A stretch of 29,148 nt of DNA from UBA6054 sp964522095 (lineage in GTDB: Bacteria > Planctomycetota > Phycisphaerae > Phycisphaerales > UBA1924). The DNA is taken from assembly GCA_964522095.1 (NCBI GenBank), contig CAZFSO010000024.1:1-29148 (forward strand). The letters run 5' to 3'. The notes beneath the pieces were generated by a model, which ran no database searches, had not been told where the DNA came from, and was given only the letters and a program-made list of their open reading frames with translations. Within the stretch, counting starts at the first letter, position 1. Each line of letters begins with the position of its first letter. Both the position numbers and the translations under genes were made by a program. Below, in pieces: positions 7,280-15,324 of the stretch.

Positions 7280-7828
7280 ATGATCGACACGCTGTTCGCG
7301 GGGCACGCGCCCTGGTTCACGGCCCCGGCGCTGCTCGGCACGGGCTTCCTGCTTCTGCAACTGGTCATGGGCGAGATCGGCGGGGACCTGGACGCCGAGA
7401 TCGACGACCCCGGCGGCGAGGCCACTTGGCTGAGCCTCCAGACCGCCTCGGCCTTCCTGGTCGGGTTCGGATGGATGGGCTTGGCGGCGCTGCGCCTGTT
7501 CGACCTGAGTTTCGGGGCGGCGGCGGTGGTCGGGGCGGTCGCGGGGTTCGGCGTGGCCTGGATGATGGTGCGCGTCACGGCGTCGTTCCTCCGCCTCCAG
7601 TCCGACGCCAACGTGAACCTCGACGACGCGGTGGGCGAGGAGGGCGTCGTCAGCGTGATCGTCCCGCCGGCCGGGGCGGGCTCCGGGCGGGTGACGCTGG
7701 TCATCAACGGCGGGCAGCACGAGTTCGCGGCCACGCAGCAGGGCGCCGAGGCCATCCGCACGCACGCCCGGGTGCGGGTCACGCGGGCCGACGACGCGTC
7801 GGGCACGGTGACGGTCGAGGCGGTCTGA
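7280..7828 (+). CDS. NfeD-like membrane protein with OB-fold domain
   Basis: A 182-residue protein of the short NfeD/YuaF type, without the serine-protease domain of long NfeD proteins. It has three hydrophobic segments (about 13-30, 58-78 and 80-98), then a soluble C-terminal domain (~105-182) with short beta strands: 'AVGEEGVVSVIVPP', 'GRVTLVINGGQHEF', 'ARVRVTRADDASGTVTVEAV', consistent with the NfeD OB-fold. It directly precedes a flotillin gene, the classic NfeD-flotillin pairing, in which the partner is thought to act at flotillin membrane domains. The ATG is supported by a purine-rich Shine-Dalgarno region (GGGAGGGAGAGGAG, 7260-7273). A TACCAT hexamer at about 7201-7206 could be the -10, giving a leader of roughly 70 nt. 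Confidence 0.88.
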   Translation: MIDTLFAGHAPWFTAPALLGTGFLLLQLVMGEIGGDLDAEIDDPGGEATWLSLQTASAFLVGFGWMGLAALRLFDLSFGAAAVVGAVAGFGVAWMMVRVTASFLRLQSDANVNLDDAVGEEGVVSVIVPPAGAGSGRVTLVINGGQHEFAATQQGAEAIRTHARVRVTRADDASGTVTVEAV

Positions 7829-7928
7829 CCGGCTGGGGTTGGGGCGGCGGGGCGCGGGTCTCGCGGGCGGGGACGGGCTTTGATGCACGCACACGGGCCG
7901 ATAGGCCCGGGAGAAGGAGTTCTGTTTG

Positions 7929-9530
7929 ATGGTCAACACGCTTGGTCAGGCCGGTTCGGGATCGACGGGGATCTTCGTGATCGTCGGCGTCGTGGTGGTG
8001 CTGTTCGTGCTGGCGATGCTGCTGGTGTTCTTCGCCTCGCGGTACCGGCGGTGCCCGTCGAACCGGATCCTGGTGATCTGGGGGCGTTCGGGCGACCGCA
8101 GCGCCCGGTGCTACCACGGCGGTGGCAAGTTCGTCTGGCCGATCATCCAGGACTACGGCTACATGTCGCTGGAGCCCTTGTCGATCGAGATCCCGCTGGA
8201 GGGGGCGCTGTCGCTGAACAACATCCGCGTGAACGTGCCGTCCACGTTCACGGTGGGCATCTCGAAGAGCCCGGTGATGATGTCCAACGCGGCCGAGCGC
8301 CTGCTGGGCCTGAACGCCCAGCAGATCCGCGAGCAGGCGCAGGACATCATCCTGGGCCAGTTGCGCCTGGTGATCGCGACCCTGTCGATCGAGGAGATCA
8401 ACACGGACCGCGAGAAGTTCATGAGTCTGATCAACGAGAACGTGACGCAGGAGATCAACAAGGTCGGGCTCGAACTGATCAACGTGAACATCCGCGACAT
8501 CACGGACGAGTCGGGCTACATCGTGGCGATCGGCCAGCGTGCGGCGGCCGAGGCGATCAACCGGGCCAAGGTGGAGGTCGCCGAGCAGGAGCGCGAGGGC
8601 GCGGTCGGCGAGGCGAGCGCGGTGCGCGACCGCAACGTGCGCGTCTCGCAGGAGAAGGCCAAGGCCGAGCAGGGCCAGAAGGCGGCCGAGCAGTTGCGGC
8701 GCGTCGAGGTCGCCCGGCTGGAGGCCGAGGCGGTCAAGGGCGAGGTCGAGTCCAAGCGTGACCAGGAGATCGCCGCGGCCGAGCGCCTCGCCGAGACCGT
8801 GGCCGCCAAGAAGCGGGCCGAGCAGGAGCAGCGCGTGCAGGTGGCCAGCGCCGAGGCGCTGGCGGTCGACGGAGAGAACACCAGCGCCGCCAAGGTGGCG
8901 GAGTCGAACGCGCAACTGGCGCAGATCCGCGCCGAGGCGCGCCGCCGGGCCGACGTGGCCGAGGCCGAGGCGCGTCAGAAGATCTTCCTGGCCCAGCGCG
9001 AGGAGGAACTGGCGAAACTGTCCAAGGAGCAGTTGGCCCCGCAGGAGATCGAGAAGAAGCGGGTGGAGATCGAGGCCGAGGCCCGGGCCGAGCGCGAACG
9101 CCGCGAGGCGCGGGGCGCCGCCGACGCGATCCTCGCCCGGTACGAGGCCGAGGCCAAGGGCGTGCAGCAGGTGCTCGAGGCCAAGGCCGAGGGCTACCGC
9201 AAACTGGTCGAGGCGTGCGCCCAGAACCCCCAGGTCGCGCCCACGCTGCTGCTGATCGAGCAGTTGCCGCAACTGGTCGCCGAGCAGGTCAAGGCGATCA
9301 GCAACCTGAAGATCGACAAGATCACGGTGTGGGACTCGGGGCGCGGCGGGTCGTCGGATTCCAACGGGGCGCTGGGCACGCGCAGCGCGACGGCGGACTT
9401 CCTGGCGGGCATGATCGGGTCGCTGCCGCAGGTGCACGAACTGGCGCGTCAGGCGGGCGTGGAACTGCCCGGCGCGCTGGGGCGCGTGGTCGAGCACGAC
9501 GAGCCGCCGGCGTCGCTCAACGGCCTGTGA
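7929..9530 (+). CDS. Flotillin-like protein (FloT/YqiK family)
   Basis: A 533-residue flotillin/SPFH protein. One transmembrane helix occupies residues ~14-38, followed by 'RYRRCPSNRILVIWGRSG', the SPFH (band 7) domain to ~200 ('EINTDREKFMSLINENV', 'VGLELINVNIRDITD'), then a long Glu/Ala/Arg/Lys-rich coiled coil to ~440, and a C-terminal region with 'LIEQLPQLVAEQVKAISNLK' and 'KITVWDSG'. Flotillins oligomerise on the inner face of the membrane and organise membrane microdomains. It follows the NfeD gene by 100 nt. An AAGGAG (7914-7919) lies 9 nt before the ATG at 7929; a TTG three bases upstream is possible but less well spaced. A strong terminator follows 20 nt after the stop. Confidence 0.93.
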   Translation: MVNTLGQAGSGSTGIFVIVGVVVVLFVLAMLLVFFASRYRRCPSNRILVIWGRSGDRSARCYHGGGKFVWPIIQDYGYMSLEPLSIEIPLEGALSLNNIRVNVPSTFTVGISKSPVMMSNAAERLLGLNAQQIREQAQDIILGQLRLVIATLSIEEINTDREKFMSLINENVTQEINKVGLELINVNIRDITDESGYIVAIGQRAAAEAINRAKVEVAEQEREGAVGEASAVRDRNVRVSQEKAKAEQGQKAAEQLRRVEVARLEAEAVKGEVESKRDQEIAAAERLAETVAAKKRAEQEQRVQVASAEALAVDGENTSAAKVAESNAQLAQIRAEARRRADVAEAEARQKIFLAQREEELAKLSKEQLAPQEIEKKRVEIEAEARAERERREARGAADAILARYEAEAKGVQQVLEAKAEGYRKLVEACAQNPQVAPTLLLIEQLPQLVAEQVKAISNLKIDKITVWDSGRGGSSDSNGALGTRSATADFLAGMIGSLPQVHELARQAGVELPGALGRVVEHDEPPASLNGL

Positions 9531-9549
9531 TCCCGGTCGTCAAGGAAGA

Positions 9550-9579
9550 ACGCCGGCGCTCTCGGGCGCCGGCGTTTTT
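9550..9579. terminator. Bidirectional intrinsic terminator
   Basis: A perfect 10-bp stem (9550-9559 with 9566-9575), 6-nt loop, then TTTTT on the plus strand. On the minus strand the stem is followed by TCTTCCTT. It sits between the convergent flotillin and ychF genes and can serve both. Confidence 0.9.
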
Positions 9580-9598
9580 CGTTGGCCTTTGGGTGTGG

Positions 9599-10702
<1,104 letters not shown>

Positions 10703-10771
10703 CCGAATCTCCGGTGGGTTGGAAGTGGCCTTGCGGGCCGCGATTGTAGGTCCCTCCGCGGCGGGCGCACG

Positions 10772-10796
10772 AAAAAGCCGGGCTTTGAGGCCCGGC
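10772..10796 (-). terminator. Intrinsic terminator of the dockerin-protein gene
   Basis: Read on the minus strand: GCCGGGC, a 6-nt loop, GCCCGGC, then TTTTT. The stem pairs 10777-10783 with 10790-10796 and follows the stop at 10822. Confidence 0.85.
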
Positions 10797-10821
10797 CATG
10801 CGGTCAGGACTGGGTGGGGCG

Positions 10822-11847
10822 TTACGGGCAGCCGGCGACGTAGAGGTTGGTGTATTCGAGCAGGTCGAAGATGTTGACCAGGCCGTCGCCGCCGGAGGGG
10901 GCGAAATCCGCCCCGGGGTCGCCGGCCGAATACAACTGGACGAACTCGATGAGGTCGAAGATGTTGACCCCGTCGGCGCCGACCAGGTCGGCGGCGCATT
11001 CCTCGGCCTTCTCGGCGGTGAAGAGGGTCATGCCGATCTGCATGAACGGCTGGGGGTTGGCGGGGTCGCAGGAGAACGTGCCTCCGATGGAGCGCTCGTA
11101 GACCAGGTCGCCGTTGCCGTCGCGGGTGTAGACGTCGGCGGCGTCCTCCGTGCCCTGCGCCGCGGGCAGCGGGGCGACGGAACCGACGGTCCACCCGCCC
11201 TGGCCGTCCGGGGCGGCCACGCCGTCCGGGGCGTGGAGGACCAGGTAGGTCTCTCCGGACTGGCCCTCGGGGTGGATGAACTCGATGGAGTACCCGAAGT
11301 CGGAGAGCCCGTCGCCGTCCAGGTCGGTGTCGCCGATCTGGAACTCGTGCCCGACGATGACCGTCCAGACGGTCGGGAAGCCGAGTTCACCCGTGTCGCC
11401 CCAGAGGTGGCTGAGCGCGACGCTGCCCAGTTCGGTGCGAGGCGAGCCCACGCCGTTCTCGGCGTCGTAGAACGAGACGCGCAGGCCGAAGCCGGGCACG
11501 CCCGACGCGTCGGGGTCCGCGTAGTCGGTGGCGTACTCGAACTGCGAAGCGACGACGGTCATGCCGGCGGGCGCGTCGCCCCAGTCCATGTAGACCTCGC
11601 CGGGGGTCGAGCCGGGCGCGCCGTCGGCCGTGTAGATCAGGCCGTTCCAATCGGCGCCGACATCGGCGCAGGGCGTGCCGCCGGTGGCCCAGGCCGTGAT
11701 GAGTTCGGCGCCCCGGCCGCTGTTGAGGATGACCTCGCCGGTGGCGGGGTTGATGAAGGCGTGACCAGCGGACGCCGGGGAGGGCACGGCGCCGTTGGCG
11801 TGGGCCAGCCCGGCCGTGCCGAGAAGCAGTGCCGCGGTCCATTTCAT
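10822..11847 (-). CDS. Secreted protein with C-terminal GC-type dockerin domain
   Basis: A 341-residue secreted protein. The signal peptide 'MKWTAALLLGTAGLAHANG' is followed by a beta-rich body of unknown function (~20-275), including a Ca-site-like 'GDTDLDGDGLSDFG' near 195. The last ~60 residues carry two dockerin-like repeats, 'LVGADGVNIFDLIEFVQLY' and 'GGDGLVNIFDLLEYTNLYV', and the protein ends AGCP. Two copies of D/N-rich IFDL-x-x-hydrophobic repeats ending in GC-P is the 'GC-type dockerin' tail seen in Phycisphaerae secretomes; its attachment partner is not known to me. AAGGAG lies 6 nt before the ATG on the minus strand, so the start is firm. Upstream lies 304 nt of apparently non-coding DNA. 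Confidence 0.88.
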   Translation of the reverse strand: MKWTAALLLGTAGLAHANGAVPSPASAGHAFINPATGEVILNSGRGAELITAWATGGTPCADVGADWNGLIYTADGAPGSTPGEVYMDWGDAPAGMTVVASQFEYATDYADPDASGVPGFGLRVSFYDAENGVGSPRTELGSVALSHLWGDTGELGFPTVWTVIVGHEFQIGDTDLDGDGLSDFGYSIEFIHPEGQSGETYLVLHAPDGVAAPDGQGGWTVGSVAPLPAAQGTEDAADVYTRDGNGDLVYERSIGGTFSCDPANPQPFMQIGMTLFTAEKAEECAADLVGADGVNIFDLIEFVQLYSAGDPGADFAPSGGDGLVNIFDLLEYTNLYVAGCP

Positions 11848-12151
11848 GTCTGGCTCCTTTCCAGAAGACCCGGCGGCGATCTTCCTCCGTGGCGACACCG
11901 CCTCGGACGGGAATCCGCGCCGCTTCAGGTGATGAGTGCGGCCGAGGAACCGTTCCGGGGTCCGCACGAAGTTCCGCGAGCGGCCGGGCGAAACGCCCTG
12001 AGCCGAATCGCTCACAGGGTCGGTACGCCCGCCCGCCGCGTCATGATGCGTCCCGGCCAAGATTTCCTCAGCGCGGGGGAAGGCGTCGCCCTCGCCCTGC
12101 CGGCTGGGCCGCTCGCGGCGGGTCGTGCGGAAACACCTATGATGGCGTCGT
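11848..12151. other. Intergenic region between dockerin gene and tRNA-Arg
   Basis: It contains the Shine-Dalgarno sequence and leader of the minus-strand dockerin gene near 11850 and a TATGAT before the tRNA (12138-12143). Reading frames are open on both strands because of high GC, but none shows domain character, a ribosome site or a signal peptide. I see no repeat or strong hairpin. Confidence 0.6.
12138..12143 (+). promoter_or_regulatory. -10 hexamer TATGAT for tRNA-Arg
   Basis: TATGAT ends 8 nt before the first base of the tRNA. No convincing -35 is seen at 16-18 nt upstream. Confidence 0.5.
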
Positions 12152-12225
12152 GCGCCCGTAGCTCAGCAGGATAGAGCAGCGGTTTCCTAAACCGCAGGTC
12201 GGAGGTTCGAGCCCTCCCGGGCGTG
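12152..12225 (+). tRNA. tRNA-Arg (anticodon CCT)
   Basis: A 74-nt tRNA that folds fully by eye: acceptor stem GCGCCCG with CGGGCGT (one G-U pair at the end), D arm GCTC/GAGC, anticodon stem GCGGT/ACCGC with loop TTCCTAA (anticodon CCT at 12186-12188, reading AGG), T arm GGAGG-TTCGAGC-CCTCC, discriminator G. CCA is not encoded. Confidence 0.96.
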
Positions 12226-12259
12226 TTGGTGCGGCGTGATGCACCCGCGAGACCGACCC

Positions 12260-12640
12260 ATGCCCATCGTACAGATCACAGCCTTGCCGCAGCCGTCCTC
12301 GGTCGACCGGGCGCGGGTGCTCGAGCGCGTGTCGCTGGCGCTCGCGGCGGCCATCGGGTGCGAGGCGGGCGAGGTGTGGGCGGTGTGGCTGCCGATCGAG
12401 GCGGGCTCGTACGCGGTGGACGGGCACGCGCCGGTGACGCAGCCGCAGGAATCGCACCCGCCGATGGCGCGGGTGATGGCCTACGAGGGCCGTTCGGCGG
12501 AGGTGATCGCGCGCACGGTCGAGGCGGTGGGGCGGACGCTGGCGGGCTGCGTGGGGCTGGACCCGTCGTGCGTGTTCGTCAGTTACGAGGAACTGCGGGC
12601 GGGGCGGGTGTTCACGGGCGGAAAGGTGCGGGGGGAGTGA
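12260..12640 (+). CDS. Tautomerase-superfamily-like protein
   Basis: A 126-residue protein. It starts MPIVQIT, and Pro after the initiator Met is the hallmark catalytic base of 4-oxalocrotonate tautomerase-like enzymes; I chose this ATG rather than the one 24 nt upstream for that reason. The beta-alpha pattern 'PIVQITALPQ...RVLERVSLALAAAIGCEAGEVWAVWLPIE' fits the first half of a tautomerase, and 'RTVEAVGRTLAGCVGLDPSCVFVSYEEL' fits a second half, so it may be a fused two-unit form (MIF/CHMI size) rather than the 60-residue single unit. The substrate is unknown. It begins 34 nt after the tRNA and has no clear ribosome site, so it may be co-transcribed with the tRNA. Assignment to the superfamily is moderately sure. 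Confidence 0.72.
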   Translation: MPIVQITALPQPSSVDRARVLERVSLALAAAIGCEAGEVWAVWLPIEAGSYAVDGHAPVTQPQESHPPMARVMAYEGRSAEVIARTVEAVGRTLAGCVGLDPSCVFVSYEELRAGRVFTGGKVRGE

Positions 12641-12644
12641 GCAA

Positions 12645-12665
12645 GCACAGGCGGGACGCCTGTGC
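12645..12665. repeat. REP-like palindrome between convergent genes
   Basis: GCACAGGCG-GGA-CGCCTGTGC: a perfect 9-bp inverted repeat with a 3-nt loop, just after the tautomerase stop and 19 nt before the end of the CLC gene. I associate this sequence (in translation giving 'HRRDACAT' or 'TGVPPV') with interspersed intergenic repeats in planctomycete genomes. It could also end transcription from both sides, although no T-run follows. Confidence 0.65.
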
Positions 12666-12683
12666 CACCGGGGGGCTGTGGGG

Positions 12684-14546
12684 TCATTCCTCGTCCAGGG
12701 CGGCGTGGTAGCGGGCCATGACCTTGGCGCGGGTGATCAGCGCGATGGGCTTGGCGCCCTCGAAGGCGTCGACCAGGCACAGGCTGGCGACGTCGTGGCG
12801 GGCGAACTTTTCGAGTGCGGCGTCGAGCGTCTCGTCGGCGCGGACGGTCGGCAGGTCGGCGCGGACGAGTTCGGCGACGAGCAGCAGCGGGATGGCCTCG
12901 CGGTCGATCAGCGCGGTGCGCACGTCCGCGCCGGTGACCATGCCGATGTAGCGGCCCTCGGCGTCGACGACCGGGAAGTCCGGCACGTTGTGGTGGGCGT
13001 GGAGGGTGATGAGTTTGCTCAGGGGGTCGGAGGCGTAGACCGGCTCGCGGGGCAGGGGCGTGGGCGTGACGGAAGAGACGTGGATGTGGCGCAGGACCGA
13101 CAGGTCGCGCGACGTGCCGATGCGCACGCCCGCCTGGCGCAGGCGGAAGGTGTAGATCGAGTCGCGCATCAGGCGGCGGCTGAGCATGGTCGAGACGATG
13201 GCGGCCAGCATGATCGGCGCGAGCACCTTGGGCTCGCGGGTGATCTCGAAGAGCAGCAGGATGGCCGTCATGGGCGCGAAGGTCGTGCCCGCGACGAGGG
13301 CGGCCATCCCGACGAGGGCGTACTGGGCGGGCGTGGCGGAGGCGGGCATCAGGCCGGAGGCCTGGAGGGCGACGCCGAACGCCCCGCCCAGCGCGACGCC
13401 GACGAACAGGCTCGGGGCGAACACGCCGCCCGAGCCGCCCGTGCCGAGGGTCAGCGTCGTCGCGAGGATCTTGAAGAGCGTCAGGGCGATCAGGGCCGCG
13501 GCGGCGAGCCAGGCGGCGCCCTCGGCGTAGGCGGCGGGCTCGAGCAGGCGACGGATCGTCTCGTAGCCGTTGCCGAAGAAACTCGGCGTCGCGCCGGGCT
13601 GGTCGGCCACGGTGCCCGGGGCGGCGGCCCGGATCAGCAGCAGCCCGGCGATCCCGAGGAGGCCCAGCAGGAACGCCCCGACCACCGGCCGCAGGACCGG
13701 GTGGACGCGCAGGTGGCGCTCGGCCAGGTGCTCGCCCTTGTGCAGCACGCCCGCGAAAGCCCAGGAGCCGACCGCGCACAGCAGGCCGAGCACGATGAAC
13801 GAGGGCAGTTCGGCAAGCGTGAAGACGTAGCGCGGCAGTTCGACCGCGAAGATCGCCTCGTTCTCCGCCAGGATGACCTGCGTCAGCGCGGTGGCGAACA
13901 CGCTGGCGATGACGATGGGCGTGAAGACGCGCAGGGAGAAGTCGCGCAGCAGGATCTCGACCGCGAAGAACACCCCGGCGATGGGGGCGTTGAAGATCGA
14001 GGCGATGCCCGCGGCCGCGCCGCAGCCGACCAGGGTGCCGACCTGCTCGCGTCGGATGCCCAGGGCCCGGGCGATGACCGAGCCGATGACCGACCCGATC
14101 TGGATGATGGGTCCCTCGGCGCCGCCCGATCCCCCCGAGCCGACGGTGGCGATCGAGGCGAGCACCTTGACCAGGCCGGTCTTCGCCTTGATCACGCCGC
14201 CCCTGCGGACGATGGCGTCGAGGACCTGGGGCACGCCGTGGCCGGCGGCGTCGCGGGCGAAGAAGTAGACCAGCAGCCCGGTGACGAGCGCGCCGGCCAT
14301 CGGGACGGCGGGCAGGACCCAGAGCCCGCCGGCGCTGACCTGCAGGCTGTGCTGCGCATCGTCCGCGGCGTGCTCGGCCCAGGTCAGTCCCGCGTCGAAG
14401 GCGACCGCACCCAGGGCGGTGGCCATGCCGATCAGGGCGCCAACAGCGTTGAGCCACGCCTCGGGACGCTCGCGCGTCCAACGGCGCAGGGCGCGCGGGC
14501 CGACGGGCAGTCCGGGCGCGGGCGCGATGTGCCGCTGGTCGTGCAC
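12684..14546 (-). CDS. CLC-family chloride channel/transporter with CBS domains
   Basis: A 620-residue voltage-gated chloride channel family protein: about 11 hydrophobic segments (35-460) and a CBS pair at ~485-615. Selectivity-filter motifs are visible: 'GSGGSGGAEGP' (136-146, gating Glu144), 'GTGGSGGVFAP' (368-378) and the pore tyrosine in 'DSIYTFRL' (Tyr465). The internal proton glutamate of E. coli ClcA (second Glu of 'IIEEM') is Ile here: 'FNAPIAGVFFAVEIL' has Glu197-Ile198. That resembles channel-type members, though some prokaryotic exchangers also lack this residue. CBS domains usually bind adenine nucleotides and tune activity. The start is a GTG; a TAGGAT hexamer ends 6 nt upstream of it and there is no good Shine-Dalgarno. 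It lies 59 nt downstream of the carbonic anhydrase gene, suggesting a link between bicarbonate and chloride handling, which is inference. Confidence 0.93.
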   Translation of the reverse strand: MHDQRHIAPAPGLPVGPRALRRWTRERPEAWLNAVGALIGMATALGAVAFDAGLTWAEHAADDAQHSLQVSAGGLWVLPAVPMAGALVTGLLVYFFARDAAGHGVPQVLDAIVRRGGVIKAKTGLVKVLASIATVGSGGSGGAEGPIIQIGSVIGSVIARALGIRREQVGTLVGCGAAAGIASIFNAPIAGVFFAVEILLRDFSLRVFTPIVIASVFATALTQVILAENEAIFAVELPRYVFTLAELPSFIVLGLLCAVGSWAFAGVLHKGEHLAERHLRVHPVLRPVVGAFLLGLLGIAGLLLIRAAAPGTVADQPGATPSFFGNGYETIRRLLEPAAYAEGAAWLAAAALIALTLFKILATTLTLGTGGSGGVFAPSLFVGVALGGAFGVALQASGLMPASATPAQYALVGMAALVAGTTFAPMTAILLLFEITREPKVLAPIMLAAIVSTMLSRRLMRDSIYTFRLRQAGVRIGTSRDLSVLRHIHVSSVTPTPLPREPVYASDPLSKLITLHAHHNVPDFPVVDAEGRYIGMVTGADVRTALIDREAIPLLLVAELVRADLPTVRADETLDAALEKFARHDVASLCLVDAFEGAKPIALITRAKVMARYHAALDEE

Positions 14547-14552
14547 GGGGCG

Positions 14553-14558
14553 ATCCTA
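14553..14558 (-). promoter_or_regulatory. -10-like hexamer TAGGAT before the CLC gene
   Basis: On the minus strand TAGGAT ends 6 nt before the GTG at 14546, which supports that start and a leaderless transcript. No convincing -35. Confidence 0.42.
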
Positions 14559-14605
14559 CCGCCGGGCGGGGAGAGGAGCGGGGTCCACGGCGCGGGAGCG
14601 GGCGG

Positions 14606-15250
14606 TCAGCGGGGCGTGCGGAGGGCGCGGGCGCGGACCTCGGTGGCCGGCGGGGCCCCGGTGTCGTCGATGAAGTCCACGCGCCCCGAGCAGGTGTCGT
14701 AGAGCGCGCCGACCACGCGGCAGGCGCCGTCGGCCACCGCGTCGCGGATCACCTCGCTGCGGTTGATGAGCAGTTCGAGCACGTCGCCCACGTGCGAGCG
14801 CGCCACGGCGTCCACGATCGACTGGTCCGGGTTGGGGCAGTCCGACCCCGGCACGCGCATGGCGGCCGGGCGGATCTCGTCCATGATCGGCGTCAGTTCC
14901 GTGATCGTCTGCCCGGGGCACACGGCCGAGCGGATGGCCCCGCACAGCGTGTGGCCCATCACGACCACCACCGGGGTCTTCAGCACGCTCACCGCGAAGG
15001 CCAGGCTGGCGACCTCGTGCCCGCCGGCGGTGTTGCCCGCGGTGCGGACGACGAACAGGTCCCCCACGCCCTGGTCGAAGACGAACTCCACGGGCACGCG
15101 GGAGTCCGAGCAGGCCAGCACCGCGGCGAAGGGGTTCTGGCCACGGGCCGCCTCGCGGAGCCGGGCCGGGTCGCTCCGCACGCGGGACGGCACCCCCGCG
15201 ACGAATCGGGCGTTGCCTTCCTTCAGACGCTCAAGGCTCTCGTGCGGCAT
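14606..15250 (-). CDS. Beta-class carbonic anhydrase
   Basis: A 214-residue beta-carbonic anhydrase, which interconverts CO2 and bicarbonate using zinc. Zinc ligands are Cys47 in 'LACSDSRVPVE', His100 and Cys103 in 'VVVMGHTLCGAI'; the Asp-Arg dyad is Asp49/Arg51. Other family features are 'FDQGVGDLFVVRTAGN', 'ASLAFAVSVL' and the C-terminal 'VVGALYDTCSGRVDFID'. There is no signal peptide, so it acts in the cytoplasm. The ATG (MPHESLERLKEGNARF) is the normal family start; TATGAT ends 6 nt upstream on the minus strand. It lies between topA and the CLC gene, all in one direction. Confidence 0.95.
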   Translation of the reverse strand: MPHESLERLKEGNARFVAGVPSRVRSDPARLREAARGQNPFAAVLACSDSRVPVEFVFDQGVGDLFVVRTAGNTAGGHEVASLAFAVSVLKTPVVVVMGHTLCGAIRSAVCPGQTITELTPIMDEIRPAAMRVPGSDCPNPDQSIVDAVARSHVGDVLELLINRSEVIRDAVADGACRVVGALYDTCSGRVDFIDDTGAPPATEVRARALRTPR

Positions 15251-15256
15251 CGGGGG

Positions 15257-15262
15257 ATCATA
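15257..15262 (-). promoter_or_regulatory. -10 hexamer TATGAT before carbonic anhydrase
   Basis: On the minus strand TATGAT ends 6 nt before the ATG at 15250. No Shine-Dalgarno sequence. Indicates that the gene has its own leaderless promoter despite lying 74 nt after topA. Confidence 0.5.
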
Positions 15263-15324
15263 ACGGCCGGGGGCCGCCCGGTTCGGGCGAAAGGCCGATG
15301 CGGGGCACAAAACTTGAGGCCCGC

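Noticed and set aside
11848..12060. N-terminal extension of the dockerin protein upstream of 11847
   Set aside because: The frame stays open, but a signal peptide begins at 11847 with a good Shine-Dalgarno, and the upstream part has no protein character.
12152..12225. tRNA as an integration site for a mobile element
   Set aside because: No integrase and no repeat of the tRNA 3' end was seen downstream in the window.
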